NCBI GenBank assembly: GCA_950295325.1
Contig: OX485806.1
Location: forward strand, 32,488,001 to 32,552,000
Direction of reading: 5' to 3'
DNA from: Polytrichum commune
Taxonomy: Eukaryota; Streptophyta; Polytrichopsida; Polytrichales; Polytrichaceae
DNA: 64,000 nucleotides
Part shown: piece after piece, positions 24,801-37,100 of the stretch
How positions within the stretch are numbered: position 1 is the first letter of the stretch
How the letters are laid out: each line of letters opens with the position of its first letter
Program-made: the position numbers and the translations under genes
Notes under the pieces: generated by a model
What the model was told of the DNA's origin: nothing
What the model saw: the letters and a program-made list of their open reading frames with translations, nothing else
Databases searched by the model: none

Positions 24801-27579
24801 GAATGCTGGAATACATGAACTTGGTTTCCAGTTAATGTATGAACTTTGCGTGGACCCCATAACATGTGGTCCTATGGTAGAATTGCTCAGGGGTGAAAAG
24901 TACGAGTTCTTTTCCAAGCATTTGGACAATTTTGTGTGTAAGCCTCTACCCAAACGCAGCTCAAATGATCAGTTGCGTGTGAGCAGCTTGCAACAAAGGG
25001 CATGGGTGCTCAAGCTGCTTGCTTTGGAGCTGCATGTAGGTGACATGGATGTCATTGTGCATCGGGATAGTTGTCGCCGGCTCCTTGCTCGTTTGTTTTC
25101 CCGCGAACCTCTTGGTTGGGAAACTGGTATGTCATTGAATCTTGTGCCAGGCCGTTTGACAATGACTCCCACTCATGGTAATATTCACAATATCAAGGTG
25201 TTAGAGCTCCTTGAAATAATTCAATTTCAGCTCCCAGATACTCATGACTTCCCATCAGAGTTACATTCCCTGAAAGAGGAGCTGAAAGTTGAGGAAATTC
25301 TTGGCAATCCTACAACAGTTGATCAGGGAGGAGTGTACCATCTTTCGGAGCGGGGAGATCGCTTGATTGATCTTGGAGCCTTCAGGAACATTCTTTTGCA
25401 GGAGTACAAGAGGCTGGAGGTTCAGTATAACTTGCTAGTAAATGGTCAGAAGCAAGCTGAGCTTCGAGAAGTCATGCAGCAGCTGTTGCGATGGGCATGG
25501 AAGCGCAACAAAAATCTTGAGGAACAAGCTGCTCAGTTGCATATGCTCGTAGGATGGTGTCAGCTTGTCGAGGTTGCGATCTCAAGGAGGTTCAACATCA
25601 TGGGAAGCCACTCACATATATTGTATGAGATTCTAGATGCTTCTTTGAGTGCTACCATGTCACAAGACTGTTCTCTTCGAATGGCCTTTTCGCTTAGTCA
25701 AGTGGCCTTGACAACCATGGCAAAACTCCAAGAACAGAGCATTATATCACCAGGGGAGGGCGAAAGTACAGATGATGTTACATATCTTGATGTACTGTCA
25801 ACGGTGCGCTTGTCAAATAGTGCGTGTCACACAATCTTGTCCAAGCTTCTTGCGTCAATTTTAAGGCACGACTCTTCTGAGGGCTTGCGACGCAGACAGT
25901 ATGCCACACTGCTGAGCTACTTTCACTACTGTCAAGGTTTGGTCAAGAAAGACTTATCTCTGTCCGTTATGCGAGCTCTATTGGTTGAAGGGTGTGATGG
26001 TGAAGAGGATACAGAGATTGAGAAACTCGACAGGGATCAGGCAGAACTTGGACAAATAAACTTCTCAATCCTGAGAGCAGATGCAACAGCGCTTATGGAT
26101 GTGGTGGCAAGGGACGCAACGAATGGTAGTCAGATAGGAAAGGCAATAGCATATTATGTGCTCGATGCGCTGCTTGCAGTGGATCATCACCAGGTGTTTT
26201 TGAGCCAGCTGCAAAGTCGTGGACTGCTGCATGAATGTATGGCTCAACTTAGTAGCAACTCCTATCAAGCTATATTACTTCCCTCAGCAGATTCATTGCG
26301 TCAGCTATATACGCTCGAGTCTCAATTGGCTTTGCTTCTGCGAGTGACTTACAATAACAGGAGGCGTGGGGCACAAACACTGTATGCTATGGGGGCTCTT
26401 CGACATCTATCCTCGTGCCGAGCAATTGATGCTCACTTAACCGATGATGCCAAGTGGGAGCAAGTCAAGGTTGGAGTTGGCATGCCGAATCAGCATGATC
26501 GGCAGCACCAGCTTGTGTCTCCTGTACTCCGCCTAGTCTGGTGCTTCACCTCCCTGGTTGACACCACAGAAGTGGCGGATGTGGGGCGAGATGACGTTGC
26601 TCTAGAAATTGTGGAGTTCATCAAGTCACATCAGGGTTTATTGGACAGAATTTTGAGAGATGACAACAACAGTGTGCAGCTTGCGGATCTCGATGAACTC
26701 CAGCTTGCAACCGCAATTTTAAGTAAGGTATGGCCAGTTGAGGACTCTCCCGAATTTGGGTACACTCAGGCACTCTTCAACCTTTCATATATATATTTCT
26801 GTCCAGATGTTGAATCACGGAGCCGGTTTGTGCAACATATTCGAGAGTCGGAGAGGAACCCAGAATTGTCAGGTGCAGCACGTGAGACTGTGAGGAAGAT
26901 GGAGCTACTTGTGGCTCGTGTTCGCTGCAATTTGATTGCATACTTGTACACATTGGTCACGAAGCAAGGTTTGAGACTTCACATATTCAAGCCTGATATT
27001 GAGGACTCCATGTCAATGGGACCTTATAATCTAGGACGGCAAAGACAACCTACTCTAAACCTGGTGGCTGATCTTCTCCAACAAGCTTCCCTTGACCTTG
27101 AATCCGCTTTAGAGGAAAAAGCCTTGCTCCTAGCCAGGTTACATGACGTGAACGAGCTTTCACGTCATGAGGTTGACGAAATTGTCAAGGCCTATGGCCG
27201 GCAAGAGCATTCAGATCCTGCTGACAGCCTACGCAAAAGGAGATATGTGGCTATGGTGGAGATGTGCAGTGCTGCTGGAAGTCGAGAGTCTCAGGTTGTG
27301 TCTCTTCTCTTCCTTGTCGAGCATGCCTTGGAGATTTTGTATCTTCACATTGAAAAACTTACGAAGCCCCAAAGCAGGCAAGGTAAGTTGAACCTTGGAC
27401 TCGAAGGAGAGTGGGGCCAAAAAGAAGACGTGCAGTTCATTACTGGGAAGCTGCTGCCAATATTTGAGAGACTTGAATGTTTGAATGAGGAGAGAGTGGG
27501 TCGGAGTATGAAGCACCTACAGCGCCTTGTGCACTCACTGAAGCCAAAATTTTTGTTGGGTTCATCGGAGTTTTATTGA
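21841..27579 (+). CDS. NUP205: NUP205, inner-ring nuclear pore scaffold protein (Nup192/Nup205 family)
   Basis: A single uninterrupted frame of 1912 codons. The ATG at 21841 is the first in frame and gives MVSYRRLL, aligning with the start of plant NUP205 proteins; the frame continues further upstream without another ATG. Diagnostic segments include DRAQVQSKDIRLPNS (about residues 52-66), LKLSDDYYLNE, LLGREPLEI, LWFTERRALITSLQ, VVLDEELDPDLVADI and LNREEP-like MNREEPAGLGGP. The C-terminal end is rich in helices (FERLECLNEERVG). Length is close to that of Arabidopsis NUP205 (about 1840 residues). The family forms a large alpha-helical solenoid that joins NUP93, NUP155 and NUP35 in the inner ring of the nuclear pore. 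No intron interrupts the coding region, in contrast to the 4- to 13-exon neighbours. The 5' end is GC-rich and may be the promoter-proximal region. Confidence 0.97.
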   Translation: MVSYRRLLAAVEGALLGPEPAAHHRADLSHALHVWLPDFQEFLKYPVPKAEDRAQVQSKDIRLPNSAPTLLDSQDAQIALKLSDDYYLNETYCVSLLVAAHQEWNLLGREPLEILRLTAGLWFTERRALITSLQLLLRAVVLDEELDPDLVADIRGYLERLLDGGLRTRLIGLIREMNREEPAGLGGPGVEGYVMDSRLALVQRRNVIQKERLSLCHCLVLSCLIVRMSAQEAKELYNLLRECSSDENISQDAVKLQITYTVMFSLTNSLISDALKESGSSLALDAVFRREFQQLIMDTGDLSPITEGFTGVIRFVWAVYLMLTTCDSDVVQSRGSYEDDVFARTCLNRACQHDVFEFLAARVLQTATYQNDDEELVYMYNAYLHKLLTYFLFLPAGLEKIKELKSAASMPLDAYVDNNTMSDGDGNGRAQRQAAELQGKPFISLLGLIGDIYQREPDLVVDNEDLWNFVRFAGEDHSSYRTLVAFLNMLTALAASEEGAKKVYRLLENKGIRTVGWQTLFKSLIDYDQRIKQSLQVSGVFPPFQDLDARALEAYLKVLKMVMERGNAMERSQWFLDIEPLFKLLSYEIVPPYLKGALRDAIATFVTVSPGMKNKVWSLLEQYDLPVVATPLLTDGSVQQLTGPVYDMTYELNEVEARQEEYPSTLSYLNLLNVLIAQDLDIPDKGSRYIGIFRFVRDQVFAPYTQRAYANPVEKWELVAAALRHFEIMFSFHLTEDDVRKSADHLLPPENSLPGTASPGLGAGSNARLPTMELMKDLMSGRVVYRNLMSILCLGVNSVMEQRTDQLYGPALEKSVSLCLQILLLALEKDFLFAEAWRPVYQPIDLILCQDIRQIVIVLEYVRYDTWPLIQRCSVQIMKLLSARMPQLVSIILEAGTASNLVEDYAACLETRTEEVQAPEEPEKDIGSLILRLLLSNLHQPAPNLTHLLLKFDINQPVEMTMLQPKRHFSCLRVILDVLNMLARPEVNAGIHELGFQLMYELCVDPITCGPMVELLRGEKYEFFSKHLDNFVCKPLPKRSSNDQLRVSSLQQRAWVLKLLALELHVGDMDVIVHRDSCRRLLARLFSREPLGWETGMSLNLVPGRLTMTPTHGNIHNIKVLELLEIIQFQLPDTHDFPSELHSLKEELKVEEILGNPTTVDQGGVYHLSERGDRLIDLGAFRNILLQEYKRLEVQYNLLVNGQKQAELREVMQQLLRWAWKRNKNLEEQAAQLHMLVGWCQLVEVAISRRFNIMGSHSHILYEILDASLSATMSQDCSLRMAFSLSQVALTTMAKLQEQSIISPGEGESTDDVTYLDVLSTVRLSNSACHTILSKLLASILRHDSSEGLRRRQYATLLSYFHYCQGLVKKDLSLSVMRALLVEGCDGEEDTEIEKLDRDQAELGQINFSILRADATALMDVVARDATNGSQIGKAIAYYVLDALLAVDHHQVFLSQLQSRGLLHECMAQLSSNSYQAILLPSADSLRQLYTLESQLALLLRVTYNNRRRGAQTLYAMGALRHLSSCRAIDAHLTDDAKWEQVKVGVGMPNQHDRQHQLVSPVLRLVWCFTSLVDTTEVADVGRDDVALEIVEFIKSHQGLLDRILRDDNNSVQLADLDELQLATAILSKVWPVEDSPEFGYTQALFNLSYIYFCPDVESRSRFVQHIRESERNPELSGAARETVRKMELLVARVRCNLIAYLYTLVTKQGLRLHIFKPDIEDSMSMGPYNLGRQRQPTLNLVADLLQQASLDLESALEEKALLLARLHDVNELSRHEVDEIVKAYGRQEHSDPADSLRKRRYVAMVEMCSAAGSRESQVVSLLFLVEHALEILYLHIEKLTKPQSRQGKLNLGLEGEWGQKEDVQFITGKLLPIFERLECLNEERVGRSMKHLQRLVHSLKPKFLLGSSEFY

Positions 27580-28565
27580 CACTGTAAATTAGAGGAGCGA
27601 GAAGAGTATACTTTGAATTTGAGATGGAGACTAAAATCTTCACTACGCTAGGTGGAGGTAAAAAATAGGCGGGGTTTGTGGCTGAGGGAATTGCTGAGGT
27701 GGAATCTCAAAGCTTTCAGTTTTTGAAATGAGTAACTTCAGTAAAGCTTCAGAACCTGGATGGGAAAAAGCTTGGATTGAACAAGCCAGCTAATTATTAT
27801 ACATTACTCCAACTCTGGATGGACAAATACAAATGAATTAAACAAGATCTTGACTATGGTGCGACAGATGCTGATTGAAATTCTCAACTAAGGCCTACTC
27901 AACCACAGTGTGTCTTCAAGGTTGGTATGGGAACATGAACAAACAGAAGTGTTTATTGACTTCCATTTTTCAATACTTCACACTTTTCTGGCAAGTTCCA
28001 GTTTTGTAGAATATAGGTGGAATCATGTAGTTATGATCTTTGTGGTTTGCAAAGTTTAACATGTGAGATGTATTGATAGGTCATCTTACAGATGGCTACT
28101 GTACTTCGTCTTTATGGTGCTTTTCTTAACATTTGAAGTGCCTATTAAATTTCATGTGGCAAGTCCTACTGGTGTTCATAAGAGCATGAAAACATATGTT
28201 CTAAAGATGTGCTAAATGTAGTGGACACATAACAAGACACAAGACAAGCTAACCTGAGCAGTTGCAAACAGTGGAGCAGTGGATTTAGGGTTTAGATGCA
28301 GATAAATTAACACAGCGCAGTAGTGGGTTCTCATTTCTTTGTACTTGGTTTGAAGGATTCAGACTAATTTCATGTATAGTGGTTAAACAGACTCCAACTC
28401 CTTTCAATTATGGTCACAAGAATATGTTATCTTGTAGTGAGGATGTTTGCCAATCTCTGACTCTTTCTGTTGTTTAGCTGCATGCTCCAACATCCAAATA
28501 TATATGAGCTCGTTTGAATATGTGAATACTTTTATGCTTGATATTCAGTTTGGTGATGTCTCAGG

Positions 28566-28680
28566 GCGGAAGTGAATTGGGTATCAAAGCTTCTTGGCAC
28601 ACCTTTTGCTTTGAACCCTGATGTTGCCAATAATGAAAAGTTTCTCATGGATAGAGTGAGAAAAAAACCTCACATATTAG
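28566..28680 (+). mobile_element. Possible short LINE reverse-transcriptase fragment
   Basis: The plus strand encodes AEVNWVSKLLGTPFALN, then FLMDRVRKK before a stop, with apparent frame loss. This resembles the (Y/W)LG-PFGLN ... D-FL---V-KKL pattern downstream of the catalytic region in plant LINE polymerases. The fragment is short, so the call is tentative. Confidence 0.3.
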
Positions 28681-30016
28681 TGTGTTGACATGGAAACATC
28701 TCATTGTCTATCAGACATTCCTTTCTACTTTTGTGATACTTGGCTTGGCCTATAGGTCTGAAAGAATCTAGACACCTATATTTGAGGGGTATGTGGTTAA
28801 GTGTGGATCTAAGAACAAACACACATGTGTTTGGAAGAGATTGGACTATGTGCTCAAAAGGTGTTAACCATTCTATAATCAACAAGTTGGGGGGGACCTC
28901 TATGACCATTTAATGAATGCAACAAACTTCACTTTGATAAACAATAAGATATTCGTATGGGCTTTGAATATTATAAGGCAAATGGCTACGGGTGCGATTT
29001 GAATTTTAATAATTATCATGCACTAATTGCACATTCTTATATCCTATGAATAGTGGAAAAATAGAGAAAATCATCCAAATAACAAACATCTAAGATAGAC
29101 ATCTCTTATTCAGTTACTTTTCTTATTAGGACACCTATCATAACATTACTAAACAACTAAATGATAGTCTTTTTCTAAAGAAAGAGGCTACATTCAAAAA
29201 AACTTTGATAATTTATATTGGCTTGTCAAAAACTCTACATGACACATCCTAAGGACTACCCATAAACAAGGAATCCTAGAAGAAGATGATGTTTTGATGT
29301 AAATAATTTATATGTATTATAATAAACTACTTTGAAACCAGTCATGCGTGTGATTCTCTAGGCATTCTCTTTTGAACTCAATCTTGTACTATACGATTTT
29401 TTTGGTTCATTTCTATACTCTTCTGAACTCAATCTTACATTCTACAATTTTTTTTTTTGATTCATTTGTATTTTGGTTATGTGTGTGATTCTCCAAAGAT
29501 TATGCTTTGTCCACAAATCTGTGTTGTATTAATTTCTTGGTCCATTTATAAACTAAGTATGTGTAATATTCTCGAAATATTCTGTTTTGCACTCGATCTT
29601 GTACTCAATCTGTATTTTGAGTACATGAAATACGAGTGTGTACATGCACAAATACATGAATATAGATGACACCTCCGTAGTGTCACCTTCTGTAATGTCA
29701 CTCCTCTTATATCTCGAAACTCTAGGGAACATATGTGCTCAAATTTCCCTCATATATCATGGGTTTCGATATTAAAATAATCCACCAAAGAATTCAAACT
29801 ACACATTCGCCTGCATCACATTGTCAATATTGTCATTTATGGTCATTATTGCAATGTTGACTTTGTGTTATTCCATAATGTCACATGCTACACTGATTCT
29901 CTATCATCATGTATCCATGTTAACACTGCAGACCTCCTTAATATCACATGCACTTTGGCTGCCTATATTTAATGAGCACAAGAATCTTCACTTGGGAAAT
30001 GAATAACATATTCCAA

Positions 30017-30157
30017 TGAGCTCTAAAAATTATGAGGAAAGTGGCTACAACCTCCATTTGGATTTGCTAACCATCTCATACTAATAGCATGTTTCATCCT
30101 AGGAGAAGTGGGCTAGTCAGAAAAGTAACCATTTAAGACCCATCCCTACCTTACCTT
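30017..30157 (+). repeat. Dispersed repeat family A, copy 2
   Basis: ATGAGCTCTAAAAATTATGA, GAGGAAAGTGGCTA, GGATTTGCTAACCATCTC and AGTGGGCTAGTCAGAAAAGT match copy 1 at 18883. It faces the inverted copy at 31331-31447. Confidence 0.75.
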
Positions 30158-31109
30158 ACTTTGCATCAGTCTGAACAAGGGCTGAAGGAGCCCTAGATCA
30201 GATTGAAGCTCTCCTAGGACTCAATTGTGTTCATGCCAAATTACCCCCAATCGGGTTGCAAGTAAATTCCTGTTCATTTTTCCAAGCAAATTTGTAGGTT
30301 CCCTGCCTTTGAGTGGATCCTAATACAATGAATATAACAATGACTGGATCACAGCTAGTGCATCCAGTTACTGCCCTTGCAGTGCCCACCTTAAACATGA
30401 ACACAAGACAATCTCCTCTAAGAAGAAATGAAACTTCAACCATGGTCTTGGGAAAAAAATCCTCTTCACTTGACAGGCTTGCCAATATAAATGCCACTGA
30501 GAACCCACCCTCCTGTGGAACTCATCTGCATGTTTGGATGTGTTCGTGATGGCAGCACCTGCACAATTTGAGCTTAGAACTCAATACTTTAACACCATAA
30601 AAATTGTGGTTCTAAATTTACTCATGAGCTACTTATAATAGAAGTGGCTAATTCTGTTAGTGACACAATCCCGACAGCTATATTTTGGCCAAAGTCAGCA
30701 GCTAAATAATTTAGATGAATGATTATGGCACTAATCTAAGGATAAATAAAGAAAACCCACGATCAACACTAAGCACTTTCGGGCCACCTCTGTAACCACT
30801 TTAGATCACAAATAGAACTTGACTTTCATTACTGATCTTTAAATAACACATTTGCAAGCATGCTAAGAGTGTCAAGTGCTCAAAGAGTCCATTAAAGTTA
30901 AGTCACGATGAAAGGGCCAACTCTATTTGGTAACAAAAAGCAATAAATAGAATATTTACTGACAAATGTGACGAAATAGTGGCATGATAAGGTCATCAGC
31001 ACCTTCAAGGTATTTTGTGATCATACATTTATGAAACTCACATGGTGCCCATGTGAAAGCCCACCCTACATTAGAAAAATAAATTCCCATTATGTGACAT
31101 TCCCACACC

Positions 31110-34100
31110 TCAAGAACTATACAAAACAATTGTATAGAGCACCTGATATTCACGAAGCCAGGGTTCTTGAAGCTGTAGAGCAACAGTCATGCCTTCCGAC
31201 TGCAACTTGTGCATGCATTCTCCAAGAGGCTGTTTTTTTTCCACCAACACACCACCCATCCCTCAATGCAAAGAAGCACCAAATTCACATATACCTCAAT
31301 ACACTCGCAAAACCTAAGGTAGATGGGTCTTGAATGATTAAATTTCCAACTAGCCCACTTCTCCTAGAATACGAAACACATGATAAGTAAAAGATGGTTA
31401 ACAAATCTAAATTGAGGTTGTAGCCACTTTCCTTATAATTTTGAGAGTGCTTGCTTTAATATCTTTATTCCTTTTTCTTTAGTCATTTTGTTCATTTTTC
31501 GTATGTTATTAGCAGTTAAAAAGTCCTGTTACTGTTTCGTAAGCTCATTAAATGGTCATACATGAACCCCCCAAATATGTTGACTATTGAGCCTAGAATA
31601 ATTATCATATTTCAGCACGCAGTGTTTTTGGTATCCATTCTTGGAGCCACACCAAACCACATACCGCTCTAATATAGGCGTTCCAATAAGAATGGTAACC
31701 GAATAAGGGTTGTCAACCTTATATGCAATTCTATGACTGTAGTTGCCAGCCAATTCCAGCATTTAAACAATGTCATACATCAGGTCAGGATGAATGATCT
31801 GAAGATCCAAAGTTCATAAATCACTTGCTATGTAAAAGGTCAATATCTTAGTAGTAAGGCATGCATAGCCTGGTGGACACTAGAAAAAAGGGGTGGAATG
31901 GATTACGATGGACTTCTAAAAGCAGCATGACACATTATAAGATTTCACCATATAGATTATGCAACTAGGCCCAGATGGCATCCGCATCAAGTTTGTCAAG
32001 CTAATAAAATGTCAAGGGCTATTGCCTCTTGTCAGAGTTGTCCAACATATCTTTAACAATTATAACTAAAACTTGAGATGCCTGGACTTTCTTTGTATTT
32101 TTATGTACAGCAATTTAAATGCTATGAAAGAGGGGAAAGGTCTTCAATAACAACTGGACATCATAGGAGAACCCTCACATCACTACACAAGTTGACAGGG
32201 TGTAAGATTCACACCTGCAAATAGGGATGGTAGATAACAAAAGGTGCGGAGTGTGCCAACAAAGGTAACAGCTTTTCCACCACTGTTGAGGGATCTACAT
32301 ATGGAGCTCCTACTATCAAACTGTAGACACAAACTCAATCTCAATGTTAAGTCAGTTTTGAAGACCACCTAGGAGAAGGGGCTTTGTGTCTCTTTAATAT
32401 AAGATTACTATTTGGACAAAAGTATTTTCTCATTCACATGCATCAAGAGTCACCATCTGCACTTGTGTTCAGCCTTCACTTAATATAATACCTATTGGCA
32501 TCCTTAGTATGTACACGACAGTTGGCCATACCCCCTATACTAAATGGGTAACTTCAATATAAATAAGTGAGGCCAGGATCACATTCAACATAGCATTCTT
32601 AAGCTACATACTTTTTCCATTCTAGCTTCAATAATAAATCCAAGAATCCAGGTCCTTGATTACATACATGAATGCCAAGCATGTCAAGTGGCAAGCTCTC
32701 ATCAATCTCATCACCAATCTCATAGTTACCTATCTCAGACAAAGTCTTCTTCCATCTACCAAGATTCAACCCTAAACAATGTCATTATAAAGACTTGTAT
32801 CCATAAATCATACCTTGTGAAACCTTCAGTTCCCCAAATCTTCACATCTTCTTCCGAAGCTGGCCTACCTGCCTTCAAGGTTTTACCAGCCTCATCTTCC
32901 ATCCTACCAGCTCTTCGTTTTGCTGCATGTTCAGATTCAGGCCCTGCTTCAATTCCTATTGTTGCAGTTGTGACAACTGAAGAATGGCCATTGAGAAAGA
33001 TGTTAGAGTCTGGCCCCTGTTCTAAGGTGATACCATCTGCACGAGAGGTTGCTATCTGGTTTGACATTAAATAATGACTATTTGAATAAACTTGACACAT
33101 GTCATATTCACATTGATCAAGAACTTATCCTACACGGAAATCACCTTTTAGCACTCATAGTGTTGACAGAGATCACTCTATGGCCATCTTGACAAGAGGG
33201 ACAAAATTTTAATAAGGTAAATATTCATTCAACGCAACACAGCAATATCTTGCAATATCTAACATAAGATTTGATGAAGGCTTCAAGACAGAATCATTGG
33301 CACAGTAATGAGTTGAAAGCTGGGGTTTAGGCTATGAAATTAGATACAGTTCATAAAGGATACTCAGCTGATGGAAAACAGTCAATTAAATGTACAAGCT
33401 AAGCTTGCATGAGACCTCTATTTCATGATTTAAAAAATGAAGAAAAAAAACACGGGAATGACTAATTGAAGACCCTGCTTGAATAAGATTGCTGAATGAT
33501 CCAAATACTGAAGCAAACCAGAAGGTTTTTGATGCTTTTTCTGAACTAAGAACCAAGCAAACTTTATCACTTTGCTCCATCAGATGCATGACTTCGCTCC
33601 ATCAAAACAACACATAAGCAGAGCCAAATGATGAAGATGAATGCAATCACTCAAATTTGCACCTGTTTCTGTTACTTGTGTTATGCGCGTGGATGTTTTG
33701 GCCTCTTCAGATTCTACAATGACAACCTGTGTTTCAGTTTTACTGCTAACTTCGGTCTCAATGTTGCTCACACTGGTATTGTCCATTGGCCTCTCTTCCT
33801 CCATAGGTTGCACTGCAACAATCAAGACCATAAGTAAAGTATAAATCGTATAGTGAAGATTATTAAATAAAAGTAAAGTATCAAACATTATGACACTCAA
33901 TGCAACATCCAGCTCCTGTCTACGATTACCCTGTAGTAAAATACACCCAGCAATTACCTGTCTAGGACAAAGATACTACGTACATACTAGAGGACCATTT
34001 CACATTTGGTCTTCATTGTCTGACAGGGAGTTGACTAGAAGTTGATCACCCTATGGCTATAACATGATGGACACATATCCTTTATATCAACAAATGACAG

Positions 34101-37100
34101 AAACATGATTAAGCAAGCAAAAAGTGAACAATAGTGCTCAATATTAAATAACTAGGTGCTGAAATCACAAACTTCTGGAGGTAATTTAGTATGTAAAACA
34201 ATGATATATCTATTTATCTGTGATCATTGCAATATTTCATACTTTCTTCTATTATGTGTCACGTTATACTACTACATAGCAAATTGTTACATAGGATTAA
34301 CACCTTGATAGAATAATTACATTATAGACCACTAGGTATAATTTGAGCATCATAATCAAATTATAAACCACCCTTTGGATTTTTGTGATGCACAAATTAA
34401 GTTGCAACTCCATGGGTCTTTGAAAATATTAATGCACATATTTTGACCTACCCATTGAGAGGATGTCAGGTGTTTGAACTGGTATACTAAATTCGCCTGC
34501 TTCTGCGCTAGCCTCCAGCAATTTTACTTCCGGCAACTGCTTTGTATTGGCAGCCCTAGCAGCAACAAGTTGTGACACGGGAGCACGCACCAATCTACAG
34601 CAAGGAAAATAACCTATTAGTGATACATACTTTACAGTCAGAAACTTTACACCTCTGATGAGGTTGAGAAAGCTTTCAGTCACATTCAACTCAAATATCT
34701 TTTTCATGACACTCAACCAAACATTACTATAAGTCCTAAAGGTACTGCAAATTGATTATGGTCACCAATCATGCTTATCTCTCAAATTGTAGTGAATATT
34801 TCTACATTTTGTGTCCTTATGTCCTAGCCAAACTCTTACAGATTCAACTTAGGTTCACGTCCTATCATCCAAGAAATTAAGAAATTATCAGGTCAGGGAG
34901 TAATGGTATGAATAGATTATTTAGTTGATTCGGGAGAAAATTGAGTCTTCTCATGCTAATTCAAATAATTTGTGATGTTATTAACTATGTTTTAGATGAT
35001 TATGGGCTCAGGAATTTAAGAAATAAGTAAAGAGGTGACAAAGACACAAATGAACAGAACATGCAGGTCCTCTCAAAGCTGAGGAAAAGTGTTTAGAGCT
35101 AAATTTTCTGCCCTTTCCTTTACTAGAGTGGACCAGATGAACCTAATTTTAACAGAAAAATAACAACTAGAGATGGGTATTGAAATATCCAGTTCCACAT
35201 TTACTGCAGCTCAAGGAGAAGTTTAGAAATTGACAAAGAAAGCCCTTAGAAACCACCTGCTGGCAGTGGTCGCATCGAAATTGAAAAGGCGGACCATGTC
35301 AATGTTCTCTGGTTTGCTTGAAGAGTATGTGCTGCAGACAGACCCGTGCCCTGCCCAAAAAAAGAACCATCTAATTGTTTTTAGCCTGTCTGCCACTCTT
35401 AAAGACTACAAAGCGATCCATACATGCTACAACTTTTGGTCATGCCCCTCACCACATAGGATACACAACCATTGATAGCTTAAATCACAATGAAAGCCCC
35501 TAAATGCCTACAAGGCCCTAAAGTGGATGATGGACGATTATATGTACTATTTTCATCCTAAAAGAAGCTTCTAAAAAGGTTGCCAATGGGTTTGTTAAAC
35601 TCCAAAGAATATTTTCTTTGACATGGAGCTGGTTCCATCTTGGTATGATCAAAGTATGTGATCACAAGAAAATAAAAAATACAAGAATTATTGGCCTTTG
35701 TTAAACATCCCTGCTATATGAGTCCCTACATGTGACAAATCTTTCCATGGCACGAAATCACATGAAGTTATCACTGACTTGGATAAAATTTCTACTCTTT
35801 ATCATATCATGTGTTCAGATTATGAACTTTCATAGGTGATGCTTCTTAATTAATAATATGGAGTCCACAAAGGAAAATGCATATTATAACTGTAATCCAC
35901 AAAACATGTCCATGAAAGACCAGATTACCTCCTAATCGTTCGGCTACAGAAACTGTAAGCAGACCTCCGAGCATATCCAACACAAGAACTTCAGCATAAG
36001 CTCCCACATTTGCAAGAGACAGTATGAGTGCCAACATGTCTGTCCGCAAGAAACTGAGTAACACATATACCACCACCCACAAGTATAACATATTTAGTAC
36101 ATGTGGATGAGATGAAAAGCATAGGGCATTTGCTGCAGCATGAACATCAACAAACAAAAAATAGGTGGCAAAATCGCATCTATGTGAAATATAGAAGTGT
36201 TTCAGAAATTGTACCCGATTTTGTTTGGGTCTTTTACAAAATAGGCTTCACATACACTGCACAACATCACAAACAAAGACTTCATTAATTTCAACTTCTG
36301 CAAATTCTCCCAAATGGATTCAGACCTGCAGGAACTTTCATCGACGTCATTGAGATCGACTACCTATACAAGCAGACACAACAGATAGACCTTCATAAGA
36401 CCAACATATACTTCTCACAATATTTTGGAGGGAAGGAGGATGAAATTAAGCTCTTATGAATTTAGGACATTGCGCCATTGTTCAACAATGCAAAATATTT
36501 GTTCACGGTCATCTTCAAATAACCCAGGTTTTTTAACATCTTACTATTATATCAATCAAACAAACATTTAAGGAGTCCATCAAAACAACTAACTGTAAAA
36601 CAAACGTCTTTTGCAGAAAGGAATGCACACCTTCGAGCTGAAGGGCGCCTTACAACTACCCGGGGAGCATATTTTTTTTGCTTCTTCCGTAAATATTTCT
36701 CCTGCAACCAAACCCATAGTATTGATTGTTTGTTCCAGCATTCTATATATTTCAACAGCCCATATGAACTTTTAGTCATCACCTCACACATGTAACATGA
36801 ACAACAGAATCTGATCATACCTGTGAGAAGGCTGTTTTAGTGTGAAAAGTTGCACTATTTGCTACCAATGCGTCCACTATAGCCTTTCCTGAGACCCCCT
36901 CACTGAAAATAAATTATTTCAATTGCAAAATGTTAGGGATAGTATTTAAATAAATCAAGAATCAGAACAGAAACAACTGCAGGGGCATAAAGAAGAGAGA
37001 CCACCTCTACTGACAGCATGATGACTTATCTTGGTGATTTCCTTAAAATGTTTCTAAAAAATATTACAAAAGCTAATGAGCTAAAGTGGAAACCTGCGCA

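Larger units (their letters stand above)
27580..31020. other. Intergenic interval between NUP205 and TRM6 3' ends
   Basis: The two genes converge here. It contains the NUP205 3'-UTR, a possible LINE fragment near 28566, a repeat-family A copy and short frames around 30231-30549 that I do not recognise. Confidence 0.55.

Noticed and set aside
30231-30549. Overlapping frames on both strands as a small gene
   Set aside because: They open with GTG, have no recognised domain and lack a clear exon structure.
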